64,000 nt of DNA from Apiospora phragmitis (lineage: Eukaryota > Ascomycota > Sordariomycetes > Amphisphaeriales > Apiosporaceae): NCBI GenBank assembly GCA_038363925.1, contig JAQQWL010000011.1:5146001-5210000 (forward strand), written 5' to 3'. Made by a program: the position numbers and the translations under genes. The stretch's first letter is position 1. Each line of letters begins with the position of its first letter. The notes beneath the pieces are model-generated. The model was not told the DNA's origin. It did not search any database and saw only the letters and a list, made by a program, of their open reading frames with translations. This document shows, in pieces, positions 40,392-50,632 of this stretch.

Positions 40392-40890
40392 TTATAACCT
40401 AGCTTAATTATACGAATAAACTTACTTTAAATATAGCTTTATAATAATTTAAAGCGTATATAAAACTTAATATAAAAAACTACCCCGTAAGATAATACTT
40501 ATAAACTCGCACCGCTATTAATATAATAATTAATACTATAATATCGTACTATATTTAAAGGCGACTTAATATAAAATAAATAGTATAAAATAAATAAATA
40601 AAGCTAAATAATTAATAAAAGGATTACGTAATAATAAAATAAAACGTAGTTTAATAAAGTAATATCGAGTAATTTAGTATATTAATAAAGTAAACCGCTT
40701 TAATAATTCTACTATATAAATATTTTTACTTAACTACTTTTATTACTATATTATAAACTAAAATATTATTACTTATTATATTAATAAAGCGTTCTCTTTA
40801 TTACATGTTTAAATACTTTTTTATTTTATTAATATAAACTTAAGTATATTTTATTAAGTTTCTTTTAAAACCTTAATAACGTTTATTATA
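40392..40890 (+). repeat. Gypsy LTR, plus orientation
   Basis: Starts TATTATAACCTAGCTTAATT and ends near AACGTTTATTATA. Homologous to the LTRs at 17,078 and 3,162. Confidence 0.55.
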
Positions 40891-41550
40891 ATTATAGATA
40901 TTACTTAAATTAATAGTATTATAATTTTATATTTTAAAAAATAAAATTTAACTTTTAAAATATTACTAGTATTAATTTAATTTAAAACTAATTAAATATA
41001 TTATTTAAAATTTATAAAGTTATTATAAAAGGGTATTTAATATTTATTAAGATTAATAATAAAGATATAAGTTTTTTAAAAAAAATAAAAAAAGTTTAAT
41101 ACTTTTATAAAAATTAATAATTATATATTAAATTATATAAGTTTTAATTTTTTTTAAAAAAGAACTTAAATTAATTATTAAATAGCTTTTTTAATAATAA
41201 TTAAATTAAAATAAGTATTAGAAGATATTTTTATTTAAATTAAAAAGCTTTTTAAAAAAAGCGTGTTTAATATTTTTATAAATAATTATAACTTTTAAAG
41301 CGTATATAATATATTAAAGTTTAAAGATAATAAATGCTAAATATTATAATAAATTTATTAATTTTATTAAGTTTAATATTCTTTTGAAATTTTAATTTAT
41401 AATAAATCTTTTAATAAAACTTATTATATTATAAAAATCATTTTTATTTAAATTATATTTTATCTTCTTAATATTATTACATTTAATATATATTTTAACA
41501 TTTTAACCTTTTATTTTATATATATATATATAAATATAAACATCTTTTAA
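40891..41550. other. AT-rich edge of the RIP block
   Basis: No gene or element boundary recognised. Composition changes sharply at about 41,550, roughly 220 bp before the alpha-tubulin start codon. Confidence 0.7.
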
Positions 41551-41769
41551 TTTTACTTACCCCCTTAGCGCCTTTACCACTGCTAGTGCTATGCCCGGCC
41601 CCACATGCTGTGCCGCCCTCACCTCCTTTCGTTTCCCTCCTAGGAGCTGGCCCTCTCCTGCAACATTAACTATCAAGCCATCCAGCGCTGTGCGCAGAGC
41701 TTCAGTTCGTCCTTCTTCATATTCCTCAGCTACTGCATCCACACAAACTCCCCAAACCGCGATTCCATC

Positions 41770-43484
41770 ATGAAGGGCGAAGTGAGTTACCCCAAACATA
41801 GCACGTTAATGACGCCTGAAGCAAAGCAATGCTGCTCTGCTCGTGCCAGGCTGGGCTGCTGCTAGCTTTACCGCTTGCTGTTATCACCGACGAAAAAAAC
41901 CGGCACGCGTTGAAGCAAGACATGACCCGAACCTGAGACGGGTTGAAACCAACCTGTCTTACAACCCGGTTGTTTCTTCAATGTTATTGACTTTTGCTTC
42001 ACCTTCAGATCCTCCATCTTCACCTCGGCCAGGCTGGTACTCAGCTGGGCAACAGCGCCTGGGAGCTGTAAGTCACCTCACCGCCTTCTCGGAACAGACG
42101 CACGTGCTGATGCTGATTTGCACGACAGCTACCTTCTCGAACATGGCCTAGGCATGGATGGCCGACCGGATCCTAACGCCAAGGACATCGTCGAGGGCGG
42201 TTCATACGAGACCTTCTTCACCGAGACGAGCAATGGCAAATACGTGCCTCGGTCCCTCTTCGTCGACTTGGACCCTTCGCCCATTGACGAGATCCGCACC
42301 GGCGAATACCGAACACTCTTCCACCCCGAGCTGCTAATCAGCGGCAAGGAAGATGCTGCCAACAACTACGCCCGTGGCCACTACACCATTGGAAAGGAGA
42401 TGGTCGAGAGTGTTATTGATCGCATCCGACGTGTCGCCGATAACTGCAACTCGCTGCAAGGCTTCCTTATCTTCCACTCCTTTGGTGGTGGTACCGGCTC
42501 GGGTTTTGGTGCCCTCCTCCTTGAGCGTCTCTCCACCGAGTATGGCAAGAAGTGCAAGCTCGAGTTCGCCGTCTACCCCGCCCCGCGTGTCTCGACCGCT
42601 GTCGTCGAGCCTTACAACGCCGTTCTCTCTACGCACAGCACCATTGAGAACTCGGACTGCACCTTCCTTGTCGACAACGAGGCTGTCTACGATATCTGCA
42701 GACGCAACCTGGGTGTCCAGCGTCCTGACTACCAGCACCTGAACCGTCTGATTGCTCAGGTCGTCAGCTCCATCACCTCGTCTCTCCGGTTCGATGGTGC
42801 CCTCAACGTCGACTTGAACGAGTTCCAGACCAACCTTGTCCCCTACCCCCGCATTCACTACCCCCTCATCAGCTATGCTCCTGTCGTATCAGCGGCCAAG
42901 AGTGCCCACGAGAGCTTCAAGGTCCACGACCTGACCTTCCAGTGTAAGTAAACTCCCGAGCCGATCCCGGATGGATGCCTTTTGCTAAACATGGCCATGC
43001 AGGCTTTGAGCCCAACAACCAGATGGTGGTGTGTGATCCTCGCAATGGCAAGTACATGGCTGTTGCTCTGCTGTACAGAGGAGACGTGGTTCCGCGCGAC
43101 TGCAGCGCTGCAATTAGCGCTTTGAAGGCCAAGGCTTCGTTCAACCTGGTTGAGTGGTGCCCCACTGGCTTCAAGCTCGGCATCAACTTCCAGAAGCCTA
43201 TCTCGGTTCCCACCTCAGGCCCCGAGGATGCTGGTTTGGCCTCTGTCGACCGCTCCGTCTCGATGTTGTCCAACACGACTGCCATTGCCGAGGCCTGGTC
43301 CCGCCTTGACCATAAGTTCGACCTCATGTACAGCAAACGTGCCTTCGTGCACTGGTACGTTGGCGAGGGCATGGAGGAGGGCGAGTTCTCCGAGGCTCGT
43401 GAGGACCTGGCGGCCCTGGAGAAGGATTACGAGGAGGTTGCTGCTGACAGCTTCGAGCCGGACGAGGGCGAGGCGGAGTACTAG
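41770..43484 (+). CDS. tubB: Alpha-tubulin (second isotype, MKGE type)
   Basis: Subunit of the alpha/beta-tubulin dimer of cytoplasmic and spindle microtubules. Exons: 41,770-41,781, 42,009-42,067, 42,129-42,943 and 43,003-43,484; joined length 455 aa, normal for the family. The start is supported by the N-terminus [18 protein letters not shown] running unbroken across two introns. Visible motifs: the tubulin signature GGGTGSG at residues 143-149; the loop [16 protein letters not shown] with the conserved Glu at about 255 that stimulates GTP hydrolysis on beta-tubulin; and the C-terminal EAEY ending in Tyr. The MKGEI...[11 protein letters not shown] start is that of the second alpha isotype (tubB/tba-2 type) rather than the MREVISLNVG type. 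The first intron is 227 nt and long for this window. Only about 220 bp separate the ATG from the RIP block. Family assignment is certain, isotype assignment likely. Confidence 0.97.
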
Positions 43485-44119
43485 ATCGGGTACTAGAGGC
43501 GGGTGCCACAACTGGCGTACGTATCTATCTTTGTTTAATACCCCGGCGGTTTGTCATTTAGCCGACGTTGCACATTTAACAGCTTGGACAGTAGTTGCAG
43601 CAGCGGCACTGCCGGTTTGCGAGAATGTTGTACTTCTGAAACTCCTCAGCTCGGAATCCATTCTGATGCTCCTGAGCCTTTTTGGTAGTTATATGACCAA
43701 GACATCTTGTAAGAGAGGGCTATCAGCCTGCTGCTCGGCGCCTTGTAAATGTTTCTGCCTGTTCAAATAGATTGAGTATCCCTTCTGTAACCTTTTAACT
43801 CGTGTCAACCTCGGAAGGGCCAAAGATTACGCCTTGCTTACATGGCTCTTAAATAGCTGTGAGTGATGTGAAGTAAGCGTTGAGGGGGGCTACTGCCTGC
43901 CAATGTAAAAGCTTGTATGAATTGTGGTTCATGCTCATCCATGGCCGTGTGAAAATTACTCATTATTGTCATCTCTAGGAAGCACCTTTTACATATCACG
44001 GAACGGGCAATACGTGAATCCACCTCACCAGAAGGTCTAGTAGTTTGGTATCGTGGGTTGATGGAAACAGACGAATATGGGGGAATTATGTATTTGGTAG
44101 TTTTGAGACATCCAGCGCC
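43485..44119. other. Intergenic, convergent 3' ends
   Basis: 635 bp between the 3' ends of alpha-tubulin and NOP12. No gene recognised; it should hold both 3' UTRs and polyadenylation signals. Short open frames here show no known domain. Confidence 0.7.
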
Positions 44120-45961
44120 TCACCGGGCGGAAGGTTTACCACTGCCCTTTTCCCGCCATTCTGCAGCTCGTTTAGCACCCCGTCCAGGCTTGGCAGTTGC
44201 CACCGACTTCTTGTTTTTGTTCCCTTTGCCCTTGCCTAGCTTGAGGTCTCTGGGTTTCCCATCCTTGGCACTCGCCCGACGGCCCTCGAAGACTATTTGT
44301 TCCGGTGTTTTAATGGTGTTCAGCGTGTTTGCATTGCTGCCAGTTGCCGGACCGTCATCTCTCGATTTCCGTTTGTCCCCTCTGATCTCACGTTGTTGCC
44401 TTGCGGCCCCCGCACGACCAAGCAATCTTCCTGCTCTGCCGGCAAGTGACTGCTGCTCAGGCGTTGCCTTGAACTTATACTTGGTACTTTTCGGCCCTTG
44501 TGAGCTGCCCTTGCTGGCCTCTGATGCCATGGCCCCTGCCTTGAGCTTCGTGGACCTCTCTAGGTTCAAGGCTGTTTTGCGTGGATCCTTTGCGCGACTG
44601 ACGCGCAAGGTGCGTGGCAACATGGGCGGAAATTTCTTGCCTTCTAGTAAGAGAGCGGCTTCCACATGATTCCCGTCGTAGAATTGGACATAGGCAAATC
44701 CCTTTCCGACACGGGTTTTAGGATCACGGGGCACACGAACACTCTCAACTTTGCCAGCCGCCTTTTCGAAGACACGCCACAGACCCTCTTCGATATCCGC
44801 CGGAACCTTGCTTCGCTTTTTGGTAACCGTCTCCCCTTCGGCGTTGGTTTCAACTATGGTTTCGTCGTCTACGAATCCTAAGTTGCCAACAAAGACGCAG
44901 CGGCGGTGATCCACGGGAGTGGGATGTGCCACGCTGTCCACTCGAAGATGGCGATCGAGAATGACTGAGCCATTAAGGGCTTTCAATACGGTCCGAGCCG
45001 CCAACAGAGTGCTATACACGACATACGCATTCGTGGACTTGGTGGTTGATGACATAAGGGACTTAGTAATGAAAGCGGCGCGCTTAGGGATGCTACCGGC
45101 ACCAAAAGCGGTCGACCTGAAGCGAAGGGACTCGATCTTATGAGGCCCGGTTGATTGATCAAGAGTAGATAGCGAGGAACCGAGGTGGGAAAGGAGCTGC
45201 TTCTTGGCTTTGGTAGAGTTGATGGCCTCGGCAGACACGTTGCCAAGGAACAGAGTGCGGTTCGCTTTGTCGATCTCGGAAGCATCGCCATCATCAGCAT
45301 TCCGAAGAGACTCGTGAACGATGGGAATGTCGTCTTCGACATCCTCGTCATCCAATACCTTTTCAGGAGCTTGGTCAGTCACAGCCTGACCAGATTCACC
45401 CTTACGCCGTTTATCGCCGTGGCTCTTCTCGTCTTCCTCGCTAACCAGCTTGCTCATGTACTTGGATTCGAGATCGTCGTGTATGTCCTTACGCTTGCGC
45501 TTGCGATCCTTTTTGCCAAGATCTGAAGTTGCTGCGCCTGGAGATGGATTCGCCACACCCTCTGGCTCTGCGCCTGAGACATTCTTATCTTCGCTGCCAT
45601 CGTTGAGCTCGTCATCTGTAGCCACGCTATCTTCTTCTTCGGAGTCGAGTTCGCTTAGTGACTCGTCGTCACCGCTTGGAGGGTTGTCGGCGCCGCCTTG
45701 TTGATCGGCTTTGGGCCCTTTTGCGGGCAACAACGTCTTGTAGCGGCTGGGCGGTGGTACCTTCACAGGACCAGACTTTAGATGTAATTAGCAGATGGGG
45801 CGAGTCAGGTCAGTGGATTGCTTACACTGCTTGCGAAAAGAGCGTCGAGGGCTGGGTCAAGGCGTTCTTTGGAGGCCGCAAGTGTGGCTCTCCTCCTACG
45901 ATTGCGTTAGTAAACGAAGCCATGCTTAAAGGGGAGACGCAGTAACGTACGAAAGTCCCAT
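44120..45961 (-). CDS. NOP12: Nucleolar RNA-binding protein Nop12 (two RRMs)
   Basis: Nucleolar factor needed for 25S rRNA maturation and 60S subunit assembly. I infer three exons on the minus strand: 45,951-45,961 (11 nt), 45,826-45,895 and 44,120-45,775, giving 578 aa. Exon 2 encodes DPALDALFASS and exon 3 continues SGPVKVPPPSRYK, the conserved Nop12 N-terminus, so the 50-nt intron between them is well supported. The first intron (55 nt, TTTACTAAC branch point, GTACGT donor) and the 11-nt first exon are inferred. After an acidic, Lys-rich linker come RRM1 (about 200-311, RNP2 LFLGNV) and RRM2 (about 320-425, RNP2 VFVGNL, RNP1 GKGFAYVQF at about 384-392). The basic tail ends AAEWREKGSGKPSAR, typical of nucleolar proteins. 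Confidence 0.92.
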
Positions 45962-46698
45962 ATTGTGCAACAAGTCGCTGTAAGGCGACTTTGCTATGCT
46001 GCAAACGGACGCGAGGTTGGGCGAATTGGCTAGATCGTAGAAGTGAATGCCTACTTGCTACTTGCCTGCGATCCTGTCCGTTCAATAGCCAAAAAAAAAG
46101 TTAAGAGAGGTATCTAATCGAGCGGGACTCGCTATCGATAAGCATGACCTAAACTGCACGATGGCTCTTGGTCCACATGCAGTTATCAGATGTAAGAGAG
46201 GTACATGTATATAGGTAGGCAGGCAGGTACTTGACCACTGACCTACCACCGAAAAGTACGCGCACCCAACCACCAATCAGGTGCAACCATTCGCTCATTC
46301 ATTGGTACATACTCTTACTGTAGAGGTAAACCGACTGCAGGTGTTATCATCCTTGCTTTTTCCCATGGGCGCAACTGGCTGCTGCTGCTGCTATCCACCA
46401 ACAGAGCACCCTCGATACTCTACCACCACCGTAACAACAATCACCTTCTTCCTTTCCCATTGAGGTGCCTCGCTGCATTTCTGCCAGGCCTCATCTTCCC
46501 GCACGTCCTATGGGCCCCGCCATCTTGTCTTGTTGACTTCAACTTGAGTACTTACATGAACGACGAGTCGCACGCACCCAAAGCCTCTGAACAGCGCGTC
46601 GTCCACTCTTTGCGACTCCTCCTTCCGCAGTGTCTTCTTGTTGTATCTGTCCTGCGCTCTCCTGCCGACTCGACTTGAACAAAAGGTTCGCTGTCGCA
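45962..46698. promoter_or_regulatory. Divergent promoter region NOP12 / Sds3-like
   Basis: 737 bp between two divergent start codons. It contains a GTAGGCAGGCAGGTAC-type motif near 46,213, a CTGCTGCTGCTGCT microsatellite at 46,379-46,392 and CT-rich leader sequence before 46,698. No TATA box stands out and no further gene is seen. Confidence 0.6.
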
Positions 46699-48909
46699 AT
46701 GACGACTGGGGGCACGGCACCGCCACCTCCCCTGACCATCCCACCTCCTCCCATCGAGCCACTCTCAGAGGACGGGTCCAGCCCTTTGAGCGACGTCGAA
46801 GACAAAGACGATGAACATAACGGCTTGAACCTCTTGGCTCAACACCAAGAGAAAAGACACGATACTGTCGAGGACGACGCCCACCTTTCGGATGGCGATC
46901 TTTCAGAAGCAAACGACACCGAGGCCGAAACAGAGCGCCTTTACGACACGCCACACACAGCGACGCACCATAGAGACCTGGTCTTAAAGCAAAATGCAGG
47001 CGATCACGGCTTTGAACACACACCGACCAAGCTACGAAAAACTACAGCAGCTCACCCCGAACCGGACATGGAAGACGATGACATACTCTCCGAGAGATCT
47101 ATCAACTCGAGCCCTCCACCCCCGGCAGCGCACAGTCCTTCCCCGCCTGCTATCGAGAAATTACCGTCACCTACCTTAGATATACTCGCTGAAGCTGCCG
47201 CCAACCAGGAAGCCGAGGGTCGAAAGAGAAAGCGCCCGTCCTTGCATGCCGCACAGGTTGACGATGCCCCGCCCGTCAAGCTTGCTGTCCCTGCTCAAGC
47301 CGAGCAAGCGAAAGACTCTGATGGGGATGTGACTATGGCCGACGAAGAGGACGCTCGATTTCACTCCAACAGCAGGGAACAATCTGCCGATGAAACCCTC
47401 GATGCGGTCAACCCCACCGTGTACAATTGCGAGGACGAGCGTGTTGTTGGGCCTGACGAGAGTGAAGCTCGGGATCAGAAAGCGGACGAACCCACATACC
47501 GTAAACAAACGCGCAGCGGCGCCAGGCGTCAAAGAGGTGCCGTGGACCCCGAGAAGCGTATCAGGCAGGAAGGGTCGGCCGAAGACACGGGTTCAGGTGT
47601 CGCTGCAGCTGAGGACGACGGGACACGGACCGGTGAAGACGACCGGCATCTTGAAGCAGATGCTGATGAGGCCGAGGCTGCACATAAAAACGAAGAAGAA
47701 CGTAAGACAACCTTAACGGCTCATCTTATGGCGCTGTCTGGACTAACGATAGCAATAGTCGAGCGTAAAAGAACAGCTTATGATCAGCTGACCAGCATCG
47801 AGAAGAGGTTTGCTACATTCCGAGAAAGGTATGTTCCGTGGTACTCACCACGCCGTGCCAATCTTCAAATTGCTAATCCACAGTTGCAGGCTGTACGAAG
47901 AAAGGCTTGAACAACTGAACCGCGAAGAAGCTATGCTCCGCGCGGACAATCCCACACACCCGGAATACCTCGCTATGATGCAGTGTATTGACTCGAGGCG
48001 GGACGAAAAGCTTCGCATCGCAGAGAAAGAGCTCGAGCTGCACCTTGAATCCTTGGGCCGATGGGCAGTTGCCCGGCGCGCTCAGATTCATTCCCAGTTT
48101 TACCAAGACGTTCGGGAAGCGCGCGAAAGGACAATGGCGGAGCTTGGCCAGCATTGGTACGCGATACAGCACGAGCGCCGAAAACACGCCAACAACGTAC
48201 CCGACTTCGGCCTTCGCTATCCGACAAACCAGGCCCAACGTGTCCGTAATGCTCTATCATACAACAAGGAAGTTTCGATACTGTCAGGGGTAGCCAAGTA
48301 CGAAGGCATGCCAGCTGCTCCAGACATGAGCGGCGCATCCATGCAGGAGATGGAGGATGATTTCGACGCCATGAACGTGAGTGTGAGCCCGGAGTGATCG
48401 GCACTGCGAATGACTTTGCTGAAAATATGTAGCGTGGGAGACAGCCGGCGCCTCTGCCCCAACAGGTACCGCGTCCTGCATACGTGGATTATGGAAGCGT
48501 CTCCTTTGGACACGGGCTTGGCGCCGCTGGTCAACAGTTCTTGGAGCAAACCGCCTGGGCCAATCCGAACCATCCGTCCAATGCGCACCTCCTCCAACGG
48601 CAGCACCCAGCACACCATGACTCACGAAGGCGAAGCCCCCTTCCTGACGGCTCAAATGCCTGCCGACACTCTACCCAACCCTCGCATCCTTTCTCCTCGA
48701 GCACGTCGAATCATGGACCAAACCAGCTATTGAGTGAAAAGCATGGTGCGCGGTTACCATCGAGCTCACCCGAGGTTGCGCGTGCCGCAAGCATGCTAGA
48801 ACAAACTAGTGCTCGAAGTCGCAAGGCCGCCGCCGCCGCCGCCGCCGCCGCCGAGCAAGCGACGGCGATCAAGCGCGAGACCGCGCTGCCAGTGGGCAAT
48901 TACCACTGA
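46699..48909 (+). CDS. DEP1: Sds3/BRMS1-family (Dep1-like) subunit of the Rpd3-Sin3 histone deacetylase complex
   Basis: Probable scaffold subunit of the large Rpd3/Sin3 histone deacetylase complex in the nucleus. Exons 46,699-47,828, 47,890-48,376 and 48,433-48,909 give 697 aa. The N-terminal half is Pro-rich and then acidic and disordered. The Sds3-like domain spans roughly residues 340-535, starting around ERKRTAYDQLTSIEKRF, crossing intron 1 in FRER-LYEERLEQLNREEAML and continuing through HPEYLAMMQCIDSRRDEKL and a long helical stretch. Intron 2 (56 nt, GTGAGT donor) removes a stop, so the frame continues as RGRQPAPLPQQVPRPAYVDYG into a Gln/Pro/Ser-rich tail. The tail has nine Ala from a GCC repeat (about 48,826-48,852). 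The Dep1 versus Sds3 paralogue assignment is an inference from length and acidity; the domain itself is clear. Confidence 0.87.
48826..48852 (+). repeat. GCC trinucleotide repeat encoding polyalanine
   Basis: Nine consecutive GCC codons in the 3' exon of the Sds3-like gene. In frame, so length variation would change only the Ala tract. Confidence 0.9.
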
Positions 48910-49429
48910 TGGCTTTCGATGGAACTGTATACTGCGACGGGACCACCATGATACGTGGCAACCGACACTCATTGTAGCATTTGAAGCGGGATTTGAACAA
49001 GAGGTATACCCACGTCCCTTAGGACCCTGTTTACGGATTTTGGCGTTTTGCTCTTCAAGTTGAATGGACTGCCATAGTATCTATAAATACATGCTATCTG
49101 CCCACCCACTGCTAGGTGCAGTGTGAGGACGAGGTGTCCCGGCTGCACCATGGCCCAAATCACATTGCTTTTCACAGTAACCTCATCTGAGTAGAGAGAC
49201 GTGAACATGCCCGTAGCATGCAGCACCCAAGTAGAGCAAGCCCTATATACAACAACTCCACGCGAGGGTAGCTCGAACTGGAAAGTAGACTCGACTGTAG
49301 TGTGATGCGAATACGAAGCCTTTGCCATAACGCCAGACCTGAGATGCTGTGACTACTGGCGCGCCTAATCATGTAGCCTCTGTATGCACCGATTATAGAT
49401 TTCTGAACCTGGGCCAGGTCGAGGCCGGC
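48910..49429. other. Intergenic, convergent 3' ends
   Basis: About 520 bp between the Sds3-like gene and COA3. An open frame on the minus strand (48,969-49,328) has no recognisable domain and lies in the expected 3' UTR space; I do not call it a gene. Confidence 0.6.
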
Positions 49430-49797
49430 TCATTTCTTGGCAGGTCGTGGCGTCTCAGGGACCTTGACATCCTCGAATTCGTCCTGGCCAATAGCTCGGA
49501 TCGTGTATACATCTGATATGGGGAAGCCCCTAGTGTAAGCACTTCTACCTTTGCTCCCGGTCCTTATGTGCCACCAGCCGAGTAGATATGGAATGGTGTC
49601 AGGACGTACAAACACCAATAGTCAAAGCAGCAATTGCCGATCCCACGACGGCATTTTTGAAAAGGTAAGGTCTTCGTGCGCGGATCAGGGCGGGTGACTG
49701 GCGGGATAGCCTGTCATAGTAAGAGGAGCTTCCAAGACTGTGATGTTAGGTTAGAAATGCCATGTAGCCATTCCGACGCAGCGACATACCCAGGCAT
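49430..49797 (-). CDS. COA3: Cytochrome c oxidase assembly factor 3, mitochondrial (Coa3)
   Basis: Small inner-membrane protein that binds newly made Cox1 and couples its synthesis to complex IV assembly. Exons on the minus strand: 49,790-49,797 (8 nt), 49,610-49,737 and 49,430-49,512, giving 72 aa. The joined product reads MPGLGSSSYYDRLSRQSPAL, IRARRPYLFKNAVVGS, then a membrane segment (about 33-50, AIAALTIGVYVYTI), then RAIGQDEFEDVKVPETP. This is the conserved fungal Coa3 layout of a short matrix-side basic part, one transmembrane helix and the GQDEFEDVKVP motif. The two introns are 52 and 97 nt with GTATGT and GTACGT donors and a CTAAC branch point before exon 2. No exon alone would look like a gene, so automated prediction could easily miss it. 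Confidence 0.9.
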
Positions 49798-50632
49798 CTT
49801 TATTAGGATTGGGCTGGAATACGTGGGGTGTTTTGGAGATAATCGAGTGATTCCAACTACTGGCTGCGTACTAGCCCTTGATTAGCAGTGTAGAGCACCT
49901 ACGTGATAACATAGGTAGGCTACCTTGACAAATGGTTACGCGGCGGAATGGAAGGTGATTTTGCGATCCAATGGCAATGAGGATCTTCTCGTCATGCAAT
50001 GAAGAAGCAAGCTACTATGCTTATCTGCATACATTCCCTGTAGTTGAATAAGCGGCTCCTACCTACCTAGTCTATTCAATGAGACCCATTTGTAAGTAAG
50101 TAAGTACCTAGGTACCTTCCACTAACAGCCTACCTACTGGACTCAACTTCTTTCAACCAAACAGGAAGGGTCGACACGCGATCCTCAGGTTCGGCTCGAG
50201 GTTTCTTTCAACCCTCGCGAAAGCAGTACTATTTCCGTTTGGGTGTTTTCATCCATCCGCCATCTTGTCTCGGCCATTGAGATATGCTGATCAATTCATC
50301 GTCGCATGAATGATCCCAATCTAGTGCAAAATCCCCCAGCGAGGTGGAGATTGCCCATTGTTCCAGACTGTGCCAGACTATACGCGCTTTTTGTCACAAG
50401 CTCCGGTCCCTGACATCGCTATTTTCACTTCCATACCTACCTACAGCATCGCCGCCATCGCCATCACCACACATAGCAGGCCACGCCACAGACTGGTCCG
50501 ATTAGTAGCGACAGACAAATTCGCGCATCGCGCCCATCCTCGTTTGCACCGTTTACACCCGCGATCCTTCCGTCGTCCATCCTTCCCGAGCTAAGGCCTC
50601 TCCCCTGCGCTCTGCGCCTCCCGCTGCCCAGC
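49798..50632. promoter_or_regulatory. Divergent promoter region COA3 / PTA1
   Basis: 835 bp between divergent starts. It contains several TACCTA/TAGGTA motifs: GGTAGGCTACC near 49,914, CCTACCTACCTAG near 50,058, and a run AAGTAAGTAAGTACCTAGGTACC at about 50,095-50,117 including the palindrome ACCTAGGT. CT-rich leader precedes the PTA1 start. No other gene recognised. Confidence 0.6.

Larger units (their letters stand above)
1..41550. other. AT-rich, RIP-mutated transposon block (heterochromatin-like)
   Basis: The whole stretch is A/T dominated with CpA and TpG conspicuously rare and TpA very common. No intact gene is present; the few open frames reach only about 60-85 codons. Where transposon proteins can still be read, the changes are of RIP type: CAA to TAA stops, GAC to AAC (Asp to Asn) and CAY to TAY (His to Tyr). 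The block consists of nested and overlapping copies of two pogo-type DNA transposons and Ty3/gypsy retrotransposons, listed separately. It ends abruptly at about 41,550. Inference: constitutive heterochromatin, possibly centromeric, pericentromeric or subtelomeric; no telomere repeat array is seen. Confidence 0.93.

Noticed and set aside
42334..42858. Long open frame antisense to alpha-tubulin
   Set aside because: Shadow of the highly conserved tubulin exon; no domain of its own.
44058..44669. Plus-strand open frame over the NOP12 3' exon
   Set aside because: Antisense to the RRM protein, low-complexity composition, no known motif.
46630..46698. Upstream extension of the Sds3-like gene from a GTG
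   Set aside because: A nuclear fungal gene should start at ATG; the first in-frame ATG is 46,699 with a typical leader before it.
47988..48404. Overlapping frames in the Sds3-like gene
   Set aside because: The Sds3-domain frame is continuous with the upstream and downstream exons; the others are shadows.
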